Shown here: in pieces, positions 52,630 to 63,940 of the stretch
Layout: the number at the start of each line of letters is the position of its first letter
Numbering within the stretch: the stretch's first letter is position 1
DNA from: Alphaproteobacteria bacterium
GTDB taxonomy: Bacteria; Pseudomonadota; Alphaproteobacteria; UBA8366
DNA length: 64,000 bases
Direction of reading: 5' to 3'
Assembly (NCBI GenBank): GCA_021774335.1
Contig: JAJFJD010000002.1
Coordinates: 62,001-126,000 of the forward strand
Program-made: the position numbers and the translations under genes
Notes under the pieces: model-generated
Told to the model about the DNA's origin: nothing
The model's input: the letters and a program-made list of their open reading frames with translations, nothing else
Database searches by the model: none

Positions 52630-53100
52630 ATGGCTGAAGGATTGAACGGCGGCCCGCCGGTGGCGCAGAACCGGCGCGCGCGCCGCGACTACATCATCGA
52701 GGAGACGCTGGAAACCGGCATCGTTCTGCAGGGGACCGAGGTGAAGTCGCTGCGCGCCGGCAAAGCGAGCTTGGGGGAGGCCTATGCCGGCCCCAAGGAC
52801 GGCGATATCTATCTGATCAACTGCACGATCCAGGAATACCCGAACGCCGGTAAGTTCAATCATGAACCACGGCGGCCGAAGAAGCTGTTGCTGCACCGGC
52901 GCGAACGCGACCGGCTGTTGGGTGCTGTGAAACGCGAAGGCGTGACTCTGGTGCCGCTGAAGATCTATTTCAACCAGCGCGGCATCGCCAAGCTCGAGAT
53001 CGGCCTTGCCAAGGGCCGCAAGCAGCACGACAAACGCCAGTTGGAAAAGTCCCGCGACTGGCAGCGCCAAAAAGCCCGCCTGATGCGGAACAAGGGGTAG
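52630..53100 (+). CDS. smpB: SsrA-binding protein
   Basis: A 156-residue partner of tmRNA in ribosome rescue. The core contains [29 protein letters not shown] (about residues 15-43), [27 protein letters not shown] (about 59-85) and the basic C-terminal tail ([24 protein letters not shown]), which inserts in the ribosomal mRNA channel. The stop is 3 bp from that of the convergent uracil-DNA glycosylase gene. The ssrA RNA gene was not seen in the window. Confidence 0.97.
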   Translation: MAEGLNGGPPVAQNRRARRDYIIEETLETGIVLQGTEVKSLRAGKASLGEAYAGPKDGDIYLINCTIQEYPNAGKFNHEPRRPKKLLLHRRERDRLLGAVKREGVTLVPLKIYFNQRGIAKLEIGLAKGRKQHDKRQLEKSRDWQRQKARLMRNKG

Positions 53101-53103
53101 GGG

Positions 53104-53775
53104 TCAGCCCGCCAACCCCGCCTTCACACTCGCGAACACGTCGTGGAACATCGCCTCCGTCAGGCGGCCGGTGTTCGTGTTGTAGCGCGAGCAATGATAA
53201 CTGTCGTTGAGGATCAGGCCGCCCGGCAGCTCATGGCGGGCGTTGTGAGCGAATTTGCAGTGGCTCTGCTTCAGCCCGCTTGCCGCCAGCACCGAGCTAT
53301 GGGCGACCACGCCGAGCGCGATCACCGTGTGCAGATGCGGCAGCGCCGCCAGCTCGCTTGCCAGAAAGGGACGGCAGGCCTTGATCTCGGCGCCGACCGG
53401 CTTGTTCTGCGGCGGCACGCAGCGCACGGCGTTGGTGATCCGGATGTCGATCAGGCGAATTCCGTCGTCCGGATTCGCGCCATACGCACCCTCGGCGAAG
53501 CCGTAACGCAATAGAGTTGGATACAGCAGGTCACCCGCGTAATCGCCGGTGAAGGGGCGGCCGGTCTGGTTTGCGCCCTTCAGCCCGGGTGCCAATCCCA
53601 CGATCAGCACGCGCGCGTCGAGCGGTCCGAAGCTCGGCACCGGCGCATTGTGGAACGCGGGGAACTTCGTTTGGTTGTCATGGCGGAAGTCGACCAGCCG
53701 GTCGCAGATACCGCAGTCGAGCGCCGGCGCGGCGGGCTGGCCGTTTGGCGTGTCCGAGGATGGGAGCGTCGTCAT
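53104..53775 (-). CDS. Family-5 uracil-DNA glycosylase (UDGb-like)
   Basis: A 223-residue iron-sulfur DNA repair enzyme that excises uracil or deaminated bases. The motif ARVLIVGLAPGLKGANQTGRPFTGD (about residues 52-76) fits family 4/5 UDGs. Cysteines near the N-terminus (DCGICDRL) and later (NAVRCVPPQNKP, SYHCSRYNTNTG) are placed to bind a [4Fe-4S] cluster. It lacks the acidic residue of family-1 enzymes in the activation loop, typical of family 5. I chose ATG 53775 because the longer frame to 53832 has no ribosome site. The gene is convergent with smpB. Confidence 0.88.
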   Translation of the reverse strand: MTTLPSSDTPNGQPAAPALDCGICDRLVDFRHDNQTKFPAFHNAPVPSFGPLDARVLIVGLAPGLKGANQTGRPFTGDYAGDLLYPTLLRYGFAEGAYGANPDDGIRLIDIRITNAVRCVPPQNKPVGAEIKACRPFLASELAALPHLHTVIALGVVAHSSVLAASGLKQSHCKFAHNARHELPGGLILNDSYHCSRYNTNTGRLTEAMFHDVFASVKAGLAG

Positions 53776-53914
53776 GCGCGCACTATACACCAGCGGCTGG
53801 TGCGCGAAATGAGTAGAGGGTGGCGGCGCCACCTGTCGGATTTCGACATTTTTGTTTGGAATAACCGTAATTTAGAGGGCGTGGCCGACGCAATCCCGGA
53901 TCGTTCTGGCCCGG

Positions 53915-54547
53915 TTATGCCCGCTCAACGATCACGTCGTCGTCGTCATAGTCGTCATCGTCATCGAAATCTTCGCTGTTGTCGTCGTCATTCGGCGCAT
54001 ATTGGCGTTCGGCATGCTGTCGCGCGATTTCTTCGGCCAAGCTTTGCAGTTCAATGAAGTTATCGGCTTGCCGGCGCAGTTCGTCGGCCACCATGGATGG
54101 TTGCGTGCGTACCGTGCTGACGATGCTGACGCGGACGCCTTTGCGTTGCACGGCATCGACCAGGCGGCGAAAGTCGCCATCGCCCGAGAAAATCACGATA
54201 TGGTCCAGATGCGGAGCCATTTCCATCACATCGATGGCCAGTTCGATGTCCATGTCGCCTTTAATCTTACGGCGCCCGGACGCATCGGTGAATTCCTTGG
54301 TCGGCTTCGTGACCATGGTGTAGCCGTTATAATCGAGCCAATCGACCAGGGGCCGGATCGGAGAGTATTCTTGGTCTTCGACAAGTGCAGTGTAGTAATA
54401 CGCACGTATTAACCGGCCTTTATTGGCGAATAGGTCGAGCAATTTCTTGTAATCGATGTCAAATCCAAGTGCTCGTGCAGCCGCGTAAAGATTAGAGCCA
54501 TCGATGAACAGGCCCATTTTTTCATTACTATAGATGTTGTCTAACAT
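53915..54547 (-). CDS. NYN-domain (LabA/DUF88) protein with acidic tail
   Basis: A 210-residue PIN-like nuclease-fold protein. The acidic metal-site residues are visible in MGLFIDGSNLYAAAR (about residues 11-25), KGDMDIELAIDVM (about 94-106) and FSGDGDFRRLVDAVQ (about 118-132), a complete set for RNA cleavage. The last 35 residues are strongly acidic (EDFDDDDDYDDDDV). Family members are thought to act in RNA turnover, but no substrate is known here. It diverges from the rpoZ operon across a 338-bp gap. Confidence 0.88.
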   Translation of the reverse strand: MLDNIYSNEKMGLFIDGSNLYAAARALGFDIDYKKLLDLFANKGRLIRAYYYTALVEDQEYSPIRPLVDWLDYNGYTMVTKPTKEFTDASGRRKIKGDMDIELAIDVMEMAPHLDHIVIFSGDGDFRRLVDAVQRKGVRVSIVSTVRTQPSMVADELRRQADNFIELQSLAEEIARQHAERQYAPNDDDNSEDFDDDDDYDDDDVIVERA

Positions 54548-54885
54548 CAGGATTGCAACCTTCGGTAATCGTTTGTTTTTTTGATTGAAGAACGTGCGGC
54601 CGATTTATTGCACGTTATTACGAGTTCATATCTATTACTTAGAGGGCTTATTAAATTTGCGCAAGTGGCAGTTGTGGCAAATTCGAACGGGGTCTCACCC
54701 GAAATATTGCCGCAACTGCGGTTTTCAACCACCTGATACGGTATATTATTAATAAGATGGAATATTCTTGAATTGGGGGCCTGTCCGCCCCTATATTCTG
54801 GTCCCCATTGGCAGGTATTCTGCCGTAATTGGGCTTTTTGGCAAAGCGCTTCCGATGAAGCGCGAATAGCGGAGTAGGGTAGAGC
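54548..54885. other. 338-bp AT-rich divergent promoter region
   Basis: Between the NYN gene and rpoZ. It is richer in A and T than its surroundings and carries a likely rpoZ promoter at 54768-54797. I see no gene, RNA motif or repeat that I can name. Confidence 0.6.
54768..54797 (+). promoter_or_regulatory. Sigma-70-type promoter for rpoZ
   Basis: TTGAAT at 54768-54773, 18 bases, then TATATT at 54792-54797. A start near 54804 gives a leader of about 80 bases to the rpoZ ATG. Found by eye. Confidence 0.45.
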
Positions 54886-55308
54886 ATGGCGCGTGTCACC
54901 GTGGAAGATTGTGTAGAACGGGTGCCCAATCGTTTTGAGCTTGTAATGATGGCGGCCCAGCGGAGCCGTGAAATCTCAGCCGGCGCGGAAATCACGCTTG
55001 AACGCGACAACGATAAGAATCCTGTCGTTGCGCTGCGCGAGATTGCGGAAGAAACCGTGCCGCTCGACAAGCTGAAGGACGACCTCGTGCGCGGCCTGCA
55101 GAAGGTTCCGGAAATCGACGAGCCGGAAGAAGACGAGCCCATGGAATATATGGCGGCCGCGATGGCTGGCCACGAAGACGGATCCGAAGGGTTGCCGTCG
55201 GGGATGAGCATCATGACCGGGAAAGATCCGGAAATGGGTGCCAGCGACGGCGCTACCGCTGACGCGCCGACCGACGCGCCAACCGACGGGCAGACCGGGA
55301 CGGAATGA
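54886..55308 (+). CDS. rpoZ: RNA polymerase omega subunit
   Basis: A 140-residue subunit that helps assemble RNA polymerase by wrapping the beta' C-terminus and takes part in ppGpp response. The conserved start [31 protein letters not shown] and [14 protein letters not shown] are clear (residues 1-60). The C-terminal half is an acidic, Thr/Asp/Pro-rich extension (about 75-140), longer than in gammaproteobacterial omega. It is followed 59 bp later by the rel/spo gene, the usual partner. Confidence 0.96.
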   Translation: MARVTVEDCVERVPNRFELVMMAAQRSREISAGAEITLERDNDKNPVVALREIAEETVPLDKLKDDLVRGLQKVPEIDEPEEDEPMEYMAAAMAGHEDGSEGLPSGMSIMTGKDPEMGASDGATADAPTDAPTDGQTGTE

Positions 55309-55367
55309 CCGACGACCGGCGCCGCACATCGGGCGCCGGCGCATCATGCCGCGTGGAGTGACCGGGC

Positions 55368-57515
<2,148 letters not shown>

Positions 57516-57550
57516 CCGGGCGCAGGCGCGACCTAGGAGGAGCAGTGGCC

Positions 57551-58306
57551 ATGAAACGTTTTCTCAGACTTGGGGTGAATATCGATCATGTCGCGACGGT
57601 GCGGAACGCCCGGGGCATCCGTCATCCGGATCCGGTGCGCGCCGCGGTACTGGCCGAGAAATCGGGCGCCGACGGGATTACGGCGCATCTTCGCGAGGAT
57701 CGGCGGCACATCGCCGACGACGACATCGACCGTCTGATGTCGGAAATTAGTGTCCCGCTGAATTTCGAAATGGCGGCCACCGACGAGATGCTTGAGATCG
57801 CATTGCGCCACAAACCCCACGCCGCCTGCATCGTGCCGGAGAAGCGTGAAGAATTGACGACCGAGGGCGGCCTCGATGCGGTTGGGGGGCACAATCACCT
57901 GCAGCACTATGTCGGCGAACTGTCGAAGGCCGGCATCCGGGTTTCATTGTTCATCGATCCGGAACCGGCGCAGTTGGATGCGGCGGTTTCGCTCGGCGCG
58001 CCGGTGGTCGAACTGCATACCGGCCGCTACTGCGAGGTCGAGCCGGCCGAACAGGACGCGGAACTGGAGCGGGTCATCGTTGCCGCGGCGCATGCGGAGA
58101 CGTTGGGCCTCGAGTGCCATGCGGGGCACGGATTGAGTTTTGATACCGTCGGTCCGGTGGCCGCGATTCCGACCATCGTCGAACTGAACATCGGGCATTT
58201 TCTGATCGGCGAGGCCATTTTTGGCGGCTTGGAAAGCGCGATCAAACGGACGCGGGCACTCATGGACAAGGCACGCGCCGAAGTGTCCGGGGAGCGCAGT
58301 GCCTGA
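57551..58306 (+). CDS. pdxJ: Pyridoxine 5'-phosphate synthase
   Basis: A 251-residue TIM-barrel enzyme that makes pyridoxine 5'-phosphate from 3-amino-2-oxopropyl phosphate and deoxyxylulose 5-phosphate. [18 protein letters not shown] at the N-terminus, [36 protein letters not shown] and [17 protein letters not shown] are all family signatures. AGGAGGAG precedes both GTG 57545 and ATG 57551; I chose the ATG for its spacing and N-terminus. The stop codon shares one base with the acpS start (TGATG). Confidence 0.96.
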   Translation: MKRFLRLGVNIDHVATVRNARGIRHPDPVRAAVLAEKSGADGITAHLREDRRHIADDDIDRLMSEISVPLNFEMAATDEMLEIALRHKPHAACIVPEKREELTTEGGLDAVGGHNHLQHYVGELSKAGIRVSLFIDPEPAQLDAAVSLGAPVVELHTGRYCEVEPAEQDAELERVIVAAAHAETLGLECHAGHGLSFDTVGPVAAIPTIVELNIGHFLIGEAIFGGLESAIKRTRALMDKARAEVSGERSA

Positions 58307-58710
58307 TGATCATCGGTGTCGGCAGCGATCTGGTAGACATCCGGCGGATCGAAAGTACGCTCGAGCGGTTCCCGGGACGGTTCGAAGAGCGGTGCTTCAC
58401 CGATATCGAACGGACGAAATCGGACAAACGTCATCGGCGCGCGGAAAGCTACGCCAAACGCTTCGCCGCCAAAGAGGCGTGTTCCAAGGCGCTCGGCACC
58501 GGGTTCCGGCGCGGCATCTTCTGGCGCGACATGGGCGTGGTCAACCTGCCGTCAGGCAAGCCGACGATGGAATTGACCGGTGGCGCGCTGGCGCATCTGC
58601 AGACACTGGTGCCGGCCGAGATGGCGGCGCAGATCGATGTGACGATTACCGATGAATATCCGCTGGCGCATGTCACGGTGATCATCTCGGCGGTACCGCA
58701 GTCGGTTTGA
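58306..58710 (+). CDS. acpS: Holo-[acyl-carrier-protein] synthase
   Basis: A 134-residue enzyme that attaches 4'-phosphopantetheine from CoA to ACP. The magnesium-binding aspartate in [14 protein letters not shown] (Asp8) and glutamate in [13 protein letters not shown] (about 60) are conserved, and [12 protein letters not shown] is typical. It is translationally coupled to pdxJ. The signal peptidase and rnc genes often found after it in other alphaproteobacteria are not present; mtgA lies here in the opposite direction. Confidence 0.95.
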   Translation: MIIGVGSDLVDIRRIESTLERFPGRFEERCFTDIERTKSDKRHRRAESYAKRFAAKEACSKALGTGFRRGIFWRDMGVVNLPSGKPTMELTGGALAHLQTLVPAEMAAQIDVTITDEYPLAHVTVIISAVPQSV

Positions 58711-58718
58711 ATTTCCCT

Positions 58719-59417
58719 TTAGCCGTTCTTCCTTAGACAGCGCAATGCCGGCGCCACCGCCTTCGATCGCGCCATCGCGGTGCGGGCGCGATCGCGGATA
58801 TAGTCGGTCGGTTTCCGGGGCGACCATCGCCGCGGGTTGGGCAGGATACCGGCCAGCAGCCCGGCCTGCCACGGGGTCAGGGAGACGGCGGGTTTCCGAA
58901 AATAGGCGCGCGACGCGGCTTCGATGCCGTAGATGCCAGGACCCCATTCCACCACGTTCAGATAGATTTCGAGGATACGGCGCTTGCCGAGGATCGCCTC
59001 GATCATGAAGGTCAACGGCGCTTCGATCGCCTTCCGCAGGAAGGCGCGGCCGGGCCAGAGGAACAGGTTTTTCGCGGTCTGCATGGAAATCGTGCTCGCG
59101 CCGCGCAGTCGCCCGCCCTTGAGGTGATCGCTTACCGCGTCGCTCATCTCTACCCAATCGACGCCGTCATGGCTGCAAAACCGGCTGTCTTCCAGCGCTA
59201 TGACCGAGCGGATCAGATGCGGCGATATCTGCCGCAACGGTACCCACTCGGACTTGATCCCTTCGCCTTCGAACAACCGGATCACCATCAGCGGCGTCGC
59301 CGGTGGAGCGACCTCGCGATACAGCAGCGTCAACCCGGTGGGCAGAACCAGGACCAGCAAGATGATCAGGATGACGAGCCGGCGAAGGAGTCGCCAAAGG
59401 GAAAAGCCGTTGCGCAT
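58719..59417 (-). CDS. mtgA: Monofunctional biosynthetic peptidoglycan transglycosylase
   Basis: A 232-residue inner-membrane glycosyltransferase of family 51. One N-terminal membrane helix (about residues 12-31) precedes the catalytic domain, with the glutamate in VIALEDSRFCSHDGVDW (about 83), GASTISMQTAKNLFLW (about 108-123) and EIYLNVVEWGPGIYGIEAAS (about 155). It polymerises lipid II. There is no transpeptidase domain, as expected for MtgA. Convergent with acpS (8-bp gap). Confidence 0.95.
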   Translation of the reverse strand: MRNGFSLWRLLRRLVILIILLVLVLPTGLTLLYREVAPPATPLMVIRLFEGEGIKSEWVPLRQISPHLIRSVIALEDSRFCSHDGVDWVEMSDAVSDHLKGGRLRGASTISMQTAKNLFLWPGRAFLRKAIEAPLTFMIEAILGKRRILEIYLNVVEWGPGIYGIEAASRAYFRKPAVSLTPWQAGLLAGILPNPRRWSPRKPTDYIRDRARTAMARSKAVAPALRCLRKNG

Positions 59418-59444
59418 TATTTTTGTCCGACAGCCTGTATCGCG

Positions 59445-61118
59445 TTACGCGTCGAACTTGGTGAGAACCTGGCCCGGGGGGCGGGTGTGGTCGCGATAAT
59501 CGACACCGTCATGCACCAGGGTGCCGTTGACCCATACGCCCTTCACCCCGAGCCCACGCCGCACGAGCCGGCTCTGGCCGGCGGGCAGGTCGTGCAGGCG
59601 TTCGATCCCGGTGATGCCGACACTGCCGGGATCGAACAACAGCATGTCGGCCCATGCGCCCTCGGTTAGGACACCGCGGTCGCGGATGCCGTAAATTTCC
59701 GCCGGCCGTCGGGTGATCTGCCGGACCGCTTCGCCGATTTCGAAGTCGCCGCGCTTCCGCACCCAATGTCCCAGCAGATGCAAACCGTAGCCAGCATCGC
59801 AGAAGAAGGTCAGATGTGCACCGGCGTCCGACAGGCTGATCAAACTGTCGGGATGCTGCAGAATGTCGCTGACGGTCTCTTCGTCCACATTCAGCAATTT
59901 TGCGTTGAACACCGTTGCCAGGTCTTCGGAAAGCGCAAGATCGAAGAAAAAATCGATTGAATCCATGCCAGCTTTTTCGGCGAGCGTCGGGATGGGATTG
60001 CCTTCGTAGACCGGATGGGCCGCGCAGACTGCGACCTCGACCCGATCCCAATCGCCATTGAACAAACGGCCGCCGACCGGTTGGGTCAGGCTGCGCCGAA
60101 AATGGGCGCGGAACTCGGGATCGGCAAGTGCCGTGCGCAATGCCGCCGGATCGTCGATCGGCAGCGATCCCCACGGATCGACGCCATAAAGCGGATAGGC
60201 GGCATCGAGCGAGAAATTCATGCTGAGCGGTTGGCAGGACACTTGCGCATAAACCGGAACGTCGGCTGCTTGTGCGGTCCGGCATCCGGACAGGATATTC
60301 CGGGTCCGCTCCGGCACCTGGCTGTTATGCAGCAGGGCGGCATAGACCATGGGCCGTCCGCTGCGCCGGGAATAGCCGGTCAGTGTATCGATGGTGGTGC
60401 GCTCGCCGGCAGTGATCATGAACAGGCCGTGGCCCGCGGACCCGAGTTCGTCGATCAGGCGTTCGAATTCGGATTCCTCGGCAAGGCGCGACGGCATCGG
60501 CAGACCACCGAACCCGTTGTGGTTCTCGAAGGTGGAGGAGGCGAAGCCAATTGCGCCGGCGTCGAGCGCATCCCGCAGGATCGCCGCCATCCGGTCGAGT
60601 TCGTCGTCGGTCGCGGCCCGCTTCGAGGCCTCGTCACCGAGCACCGCCACACGAATGCTGGAGTGACAGGCGAAGGCGGCGACATTCGGCACCACGCCGC
60701 GCGTCGCCAACAGGTCGAGATAGCTGCCGAAATCGTCGAAGCGCCAATCTATCCCCGCGCGCAGGGCGGTCAGCGACATGCCTTCGACCTCGGACAGGTT
60801 CTTGATCAGGATATCCCGCGTGTCCGGTGAATTCGGCGTGATCCCGAAACCGCAATTGCCGATGACGACGGTCGTGACGCCGAGGGCCGGCGAGGGCGAA
60901 CACTGCGGGTCCCAGGTGAGCTGCGCGTCGTAATGGGTGTGGACGTCGATGATACCCGGCATGAGGGACAGACCCGCGGCATCGACGGTTTCCCGCGCCG
61001 GGCCGGAAACCGCGCCGATCTCATTGATTCGGCCGTCCTTCACTGCCAAATCGGCAGTTTTCGGCGCCCCGCCAAGGCCATCGATAAGCGATGCGCCCCG
61101 GATGATCAGGTCGTGCAT
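59445..61118 (-). CDS. N-acyl-D-amino-acid deacylase-type amidohydrolase
   Basis: A 557-residue metal-dependent hydrolase of the D-aminoacylase group. The metal-binding HxH is in PGIIDVHTHYDAQLTWDP (about residues 55-72), NCGFGITP and AGAIGFASSTFENHNG are typical for the subfamily, and the late SDAGAHLTFFCDAGYG carries the second metal-site aspartate. It may split N-acyl-D-amino acids or a similar amide, but members differ widely in substrate. It is isolated between mtgA and the polyphosphate kinase gene. Confidence 0.88.
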   Translation of the reverse strand: MHDLIIRGASLIDGLGGAPKTADLAVKDGRINEIGAVSGPARETVDAAGLSLMPGIIDVHTHYDAQLTWDPQCSPSPALGVTTVVIGNCGFGITPNSPDTRDILIKNLSEVEGMSLTALRAGIDWRFDDFGSYLDLLATRGVVPNVAAFACHSSIRVAVLGDEASKRAATDDELDRMAAILRDALDAGAIGFASSTFENHNGFGGLPMPSRLAEESEFERLIDELGSAGHGLFMITAGERTTIDTLTGYSRRSGRPMVYAALLHNSQVPERTRNILSGCRTAQAADVPVYAQVSCQPLSMNFSLDAAYPLYGVDPWGSLPIDDPAALRTALADPEFRAHFRRSLTQPVGGRLFNGDWDRVEVAVCAAHPVYEGNPIPTLAEKAGMDSIDFFFDLALSEDLATVFNAKLLNVDEETVSDILQHPDSLISLSDAGAHLTFFCDAGYGLHLLGHWVRKRGDFEIGEAVRQITRRPAEIYGIRDRGVLTEGAWADMLLFDPGSVGITGIERLHDLPAGQSRLVRRGLGVKGVWVNGTLVHDGVDYRDHTRPPGQVLTKFDA

Positions 61119-61251
61119 TCCGGTCGTCCCTGCTGTTCCGCCGCAACCATAGGCGCGGGGTCAGGGACGGGCAAGAGCCTGTCTATTCAGTTGGAAATAC
61201 CTAAAATTCGGGTCAAATCCCGCCGGAGGCAACCATCACCGGAGCAGGTCT

Positions 61252-62319
61252 CTACCGGCTGCGCCGATGATCCGGGTGGAGGCTTTTTCCCAGGATGTGC
61301 TCGCTGTTTTCGACCACGTGGATGCTCGAGCCGACGATCAGCGGATCGGGCTGGCCGATGACGTGATGGTCTTTCTCGGGATAGGGCAGGTTCCGGAGGA
61401 AATGCTTCATGCAGTTCAGCCGCGCCCGTTTCTTGTCGTTGGACTTCACGATCGTCCACGGTGCATCCGCCGTATCGGTATAGAAGAACATCGCCTCTTT
61501 CGCTTCGGTGTAATCGTCCCATTTGTCGAGCGAAAGCTTGTCGATCGGTGACAGCTTCCAGCTCTTCAACGGTTCCGATTCTCGCGATTTGAAGCGCCGC
61601 GATTGCTCCTCCCGCGTGACCGAGAACCAGTATTTGAACAGGATAATACCGCTGCGGGCGAGCATGCGCTCGACTTCGGGCGTCTGGCGCATGAATTCCA
61701 GATAGTCGGTCGGATTGCAGAATCCCATGACACGCTCGACGCCGGCGCGGTTGTACCAGGAACGGTCGAACATCACGATTTCGCCGGCCGACGGCAGATG
61801 CTGGATATAGCGTTGGAAGAACCATTGGCTCTGTTCGCGCTCGGTCGGTTTGTCCAGTGCCACGACCCGCGCGCCACGGGGATTCAGGTGTTCCATGAAC
61901 CGCTTGATCGTGCCGCCCTTGCCGGCGGCGTCGCGTCCTTCGAACAGGATGACAATTTTCTGTCCCGTCGCCCTGACCCAATCCTGAACTTTCAGAAGCT
62001 CAATCTGTAACTCCGCCTTGTGCTTTTCATAGTTACGCCGGCTGAGCTTGGTTTTATAGGGGTATTCGCCGGTTTCAAATAGCCGGTGGATTGCGTTGGG
62101 ATCGTGCCGCAACTCCGACAGCATATGGCTCGGAGAACAGGGATGATTATCGGTCGATGCGCCATTCGTGTTCTTTTTCGTCGATGCCAGGGATTTCGGA
62201 GCCGCTGCCGATGAGTCCTTGCCAGCCTTGGCCGATTTCTTGGCTTGTGCACTGGGTTTACGGGCTGCGCAGGGTTCCATGACGCTGGCGCCGCTTGAAT
62301 TCGCATTCTTCTTCATCAT
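61252..62319 (-). CDS. ppk2: Polyphosphate kinase 2
   Basis: A 355-residue kinase that uses polyphosphate to phosphorylate ADP or GDP (or the reverse). The Walker A is EGRDAAGKGGTIKRF (about residues 119-133), the lid and Walker B region is IVMFDRSWYNRAGVERVMGF (about 176-195), and LLKVQDWVRATGQ precedes it. The first 75 residues are an extra Lys/Ala/Ser-rich low-complexity segment. The two ATGs (62319 and 62316) follow GAGAAA. A perfect FNR-type box sits 63 bp before the start, giving the spacing of a class II activated promoter. The cytochrome c gene lies upstream in the same direction. Confidence 0.93.
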   Translation of the reverse strand: MMKKNANSSGASVMEPCAARKPSAQAKKSAKAGKDSSAAAPKSLASTKKNTNGASTDNHPCSPSHMLSELRHDPNAIHRLFETGEYPYKTKLSRRNYEKHKAELQIELLKVQDWVRATGQKIVILFEGRDAAGKGGTIKRFMEHLNPRGARVVALDKPTEREQSQWFFQRYIQHLPSAGEIVMFDRSWYNRAGVERVMGFCNPTDYLEFMRQTPEVERMLARSGIILFKYWFSVTREEQSRRFKSRESEPLKSWKLSPIDKLSLDKWDDYTEAKEAMFFYTDTADAPWTIVKSNDKKRARLNCMKHFLRNLPYPEKDHHVIGQPDPLIVGSSIHVVENSEHILGKSLHPDHRRSR

Positions 62320-62381
62320 TTTCTCAGATCAGAGTTGCAACATACAAACGTTACAACCTAAACGACAGACTGCGGTTGTCG

Positions 62382-62395
62382 TTGATCTAGATCAA
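62382..62395. promoter_or_regulatory. Perfect FNR/Anr-type box upstream of ppk2
   Basis: TTGATCTAGATCAA fits TTGAT-N4-ATCAA exactly and is a full palindrome. On the ppk2 strand a TAGGTT -10 candidate (62360-62355) lies about 31 bp from the box centre, as in class II FNR-activated promoters. Confidence 0.6.
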
Positions 62396-62447
62396 TTACC
62401 GCGGATCTACATGCAGAAAATAACCCGGCAAGGGTTTGAAACATCGA

Positions 62448-62768
62448 TTATTTTAGGCTGCGGATGTAGCTGATGAGATTGTCGATAGATTGCCGCGACA
62501 GGTCGAGTTTGGGCATCGGCGGATGCGGGTCTGACAGCCAAACCTTCAATCTATCCGGGCTGAATTCCGGATGGCGCGCGACCTCGACAAAGGACGGCGC
62601 GCCGTCCTTGACCGTCGCACTCTGCCCAATGTCGTGGCACGCGACACACCAGCGTTTCGCAAGCGTTTCACCCGCCATGGGATCGCCTTCAGCGGCATTG
62701 GCGGATTGCCCCGCGATTAAAAATACCGCGGTTAGGCCGCTGGCCAGTAGCCGTATGGATTGTTGCAC
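62448..62768 (-). CDS. Small periplasmic cytochrome c
   Basis: A 106-residue monohaem class I cytochrome. GTG 62768 is chosen because GGAAGGAAAGGG is just upstream and the protein then starts with a normal signal peptide (SIRLLASGLTAVFLIAGQSANA). The haem site is WCVACHD (about residues 42-48), and the sixth ligand may be Met in HPPMPKLDLSR. It carries electrons in the periplasm. The longer frame to 62855 has no ribosome site. One mismatched FNR-type box lies 96 bp upstream. Confidence 0.88.
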   Translation of the reverse strand: MQQSIRLLASGLTAVFLIAGQSANAAEGDPMAGETLAKRWCVACHDIGQSATVKDGAPSFVEVARHPEFSPDRLKVWLSDPHPPMPKLDLSRQSIDNLISYIRSLK

Positions 62769-62863
62769 GATCGACCCTTTCCTTCCCACTGATGGCGCCG
62801 GTCGTTCGGTTGCGTGCCGGCATCTGACACTCTGTATTCGGCCATTTATCGGCAACCATGGCC

Positions 62864-62877
62864 TTGATTTGGGTCAA
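62864..62877. promoter_or_regulatory. FNR/Anr-type box upstream of the cytochrome c gene
   Basis: TTGATTTGGGTCAA matches TTGAT-N4-ATCAA with one mismatch. It is 96 bp upstream of the cytochrome start and about 140 bp before the divergent gene at 63019. It repeats the design seen at 62382, which raises confidence. Confidence 0.45.
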
Positions 62878-63018
62878 TGTTCCTCTGTGCAATGCGGAAT
62901 TGGCACGTGAATGCTGGTCTAGCCCGGCGCCGGCAATTCCATATTGAAGTGGGTTTGCGACTCTTCCACGATGATGAAGCTCAATCTTCGGCCGAAGGCC
63001 CAAATAAGGAGATGCTCC

Positions 63019-63882
63019 ATGAAACATACGACGAAGCTGCGCCAGCTTGTGGACGCTGAGAAGATATTGGTGGCGCCGGGCACCTACGATCCACTGATGG
63101 CGCGGATGATTGCGCAAGCCGGGTTCGAGGCGGTCGAGATGAACGGCGCCGGCGTCACCTACACGACGCTCGCCATGCCCGATCTTGGTTTGGTGACGAT
63201 GACGGAGATGGTGGAACGCGCGTATCGCGTCGCGGATGCCTGCGACCTGCCGGTGATCTGTGATGCGGATACGGGCTATGGCAATGCGCTCAACGTCATT
63301 CGTACCGTGCGGGAATTCGAGCGTGCGGGCGTTGCTGCCATCCGCCTCGAGGATCAGGAAATTCCGAAGCGGTGCGGGCATTTCACGGGCAAGACCCTTG
63401 TATCGGTAGAAGAGATGGTCGGTAAGCTGAAGGCGGCGCTCGATACGCGTATCGACCCTGATTTCCTGATCATCGCGCGCACGGATGCCCGTTCGGTCGA
63501 TGGTCTTGCGGCCGCACTCGACCGCGTTGCCGCATATGCTGACGCGGGGGCGGATATGGTTTTCGTCGAAGCGCCGCAATCGGTCGAGGAATTCGCCGCG
63601 ATCCCCAGGGCAGTAGACGTACCGGTGCTGGCCAATATGATCGAAGGCGGCCGTAGCCCCTTGCTCTCCGCGGATGACCTGCAGAACCTTGGCTTCAGCG
63701 TGGCACTCTTCGCCAATGGATTAGCGCGCTTCCTGACGCGGCAAGCGCAGGACTTCCTGGAAATCCTGAAGCGCGAGGGCACGACCGAGCCGCTGCTCGA
63801 CCGTATGAATGGATTGGATCGGCAGAACGAAATCCTGGGCCTCGCGGAGTATGAGGCGCTGGCGCGGAAATACGGGGGTTAA
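63019..63882 (+). CDS. Isocitrate lyase/PEP mutase superfamily enzyme (methylisocitrate lyase-like)
   Basis: A 287-residue TIM-barrel enzyme. VAPGTYDPLMARMIAQAGFEAVEM (about residues 18-41), the metal-binding CDADTGYGN (about 87-95), and EDQEIPKRCGHFTGK (about 117-131) are present. The last includes the KRCGH loop with the catalytic cysteine seen in lyases of the family, which points to a carboligase/lyase reaction such as methylisocitrate or dimethylmalate cleavage and away from a PEP mutase. The substrate is not clear. AAGGAG is 7 bases before ATG 63019. The long frame to 62944 is not used because it lacks a ribosome site. Confidence 0.9.
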   Translation: MKHTTKLRQLVDAEKILVAPGTYDPLMARMIAQAGFEAVEMNGAGVTYTTLAMPDLGLVTMTEMVERAYRVADACDLPVICDADTGYGNALNVIRTVREFERAGVAAIRLEDQEIPKRCGHFTGKTLVSVEEMVGKLKAALDTRIDPDFLIIARTDARSVDGLAAALDRVAAYADAGADMVFVEAPQSVEEFAAIPRAVDVPVLANMIEGGRSPLLSADDLQNLGFSVALFANGLARFLTRQAQDFLEILKREGTTEPLLDRMNGLDRQNEILGLAEYEALARKYGG

Positions 63883-63940
63883 TTGGGCGTGATCAGGCGC
63901 GTTCTGTTAGTATGACCGGACACCGGAAGAGGGTAACCAA

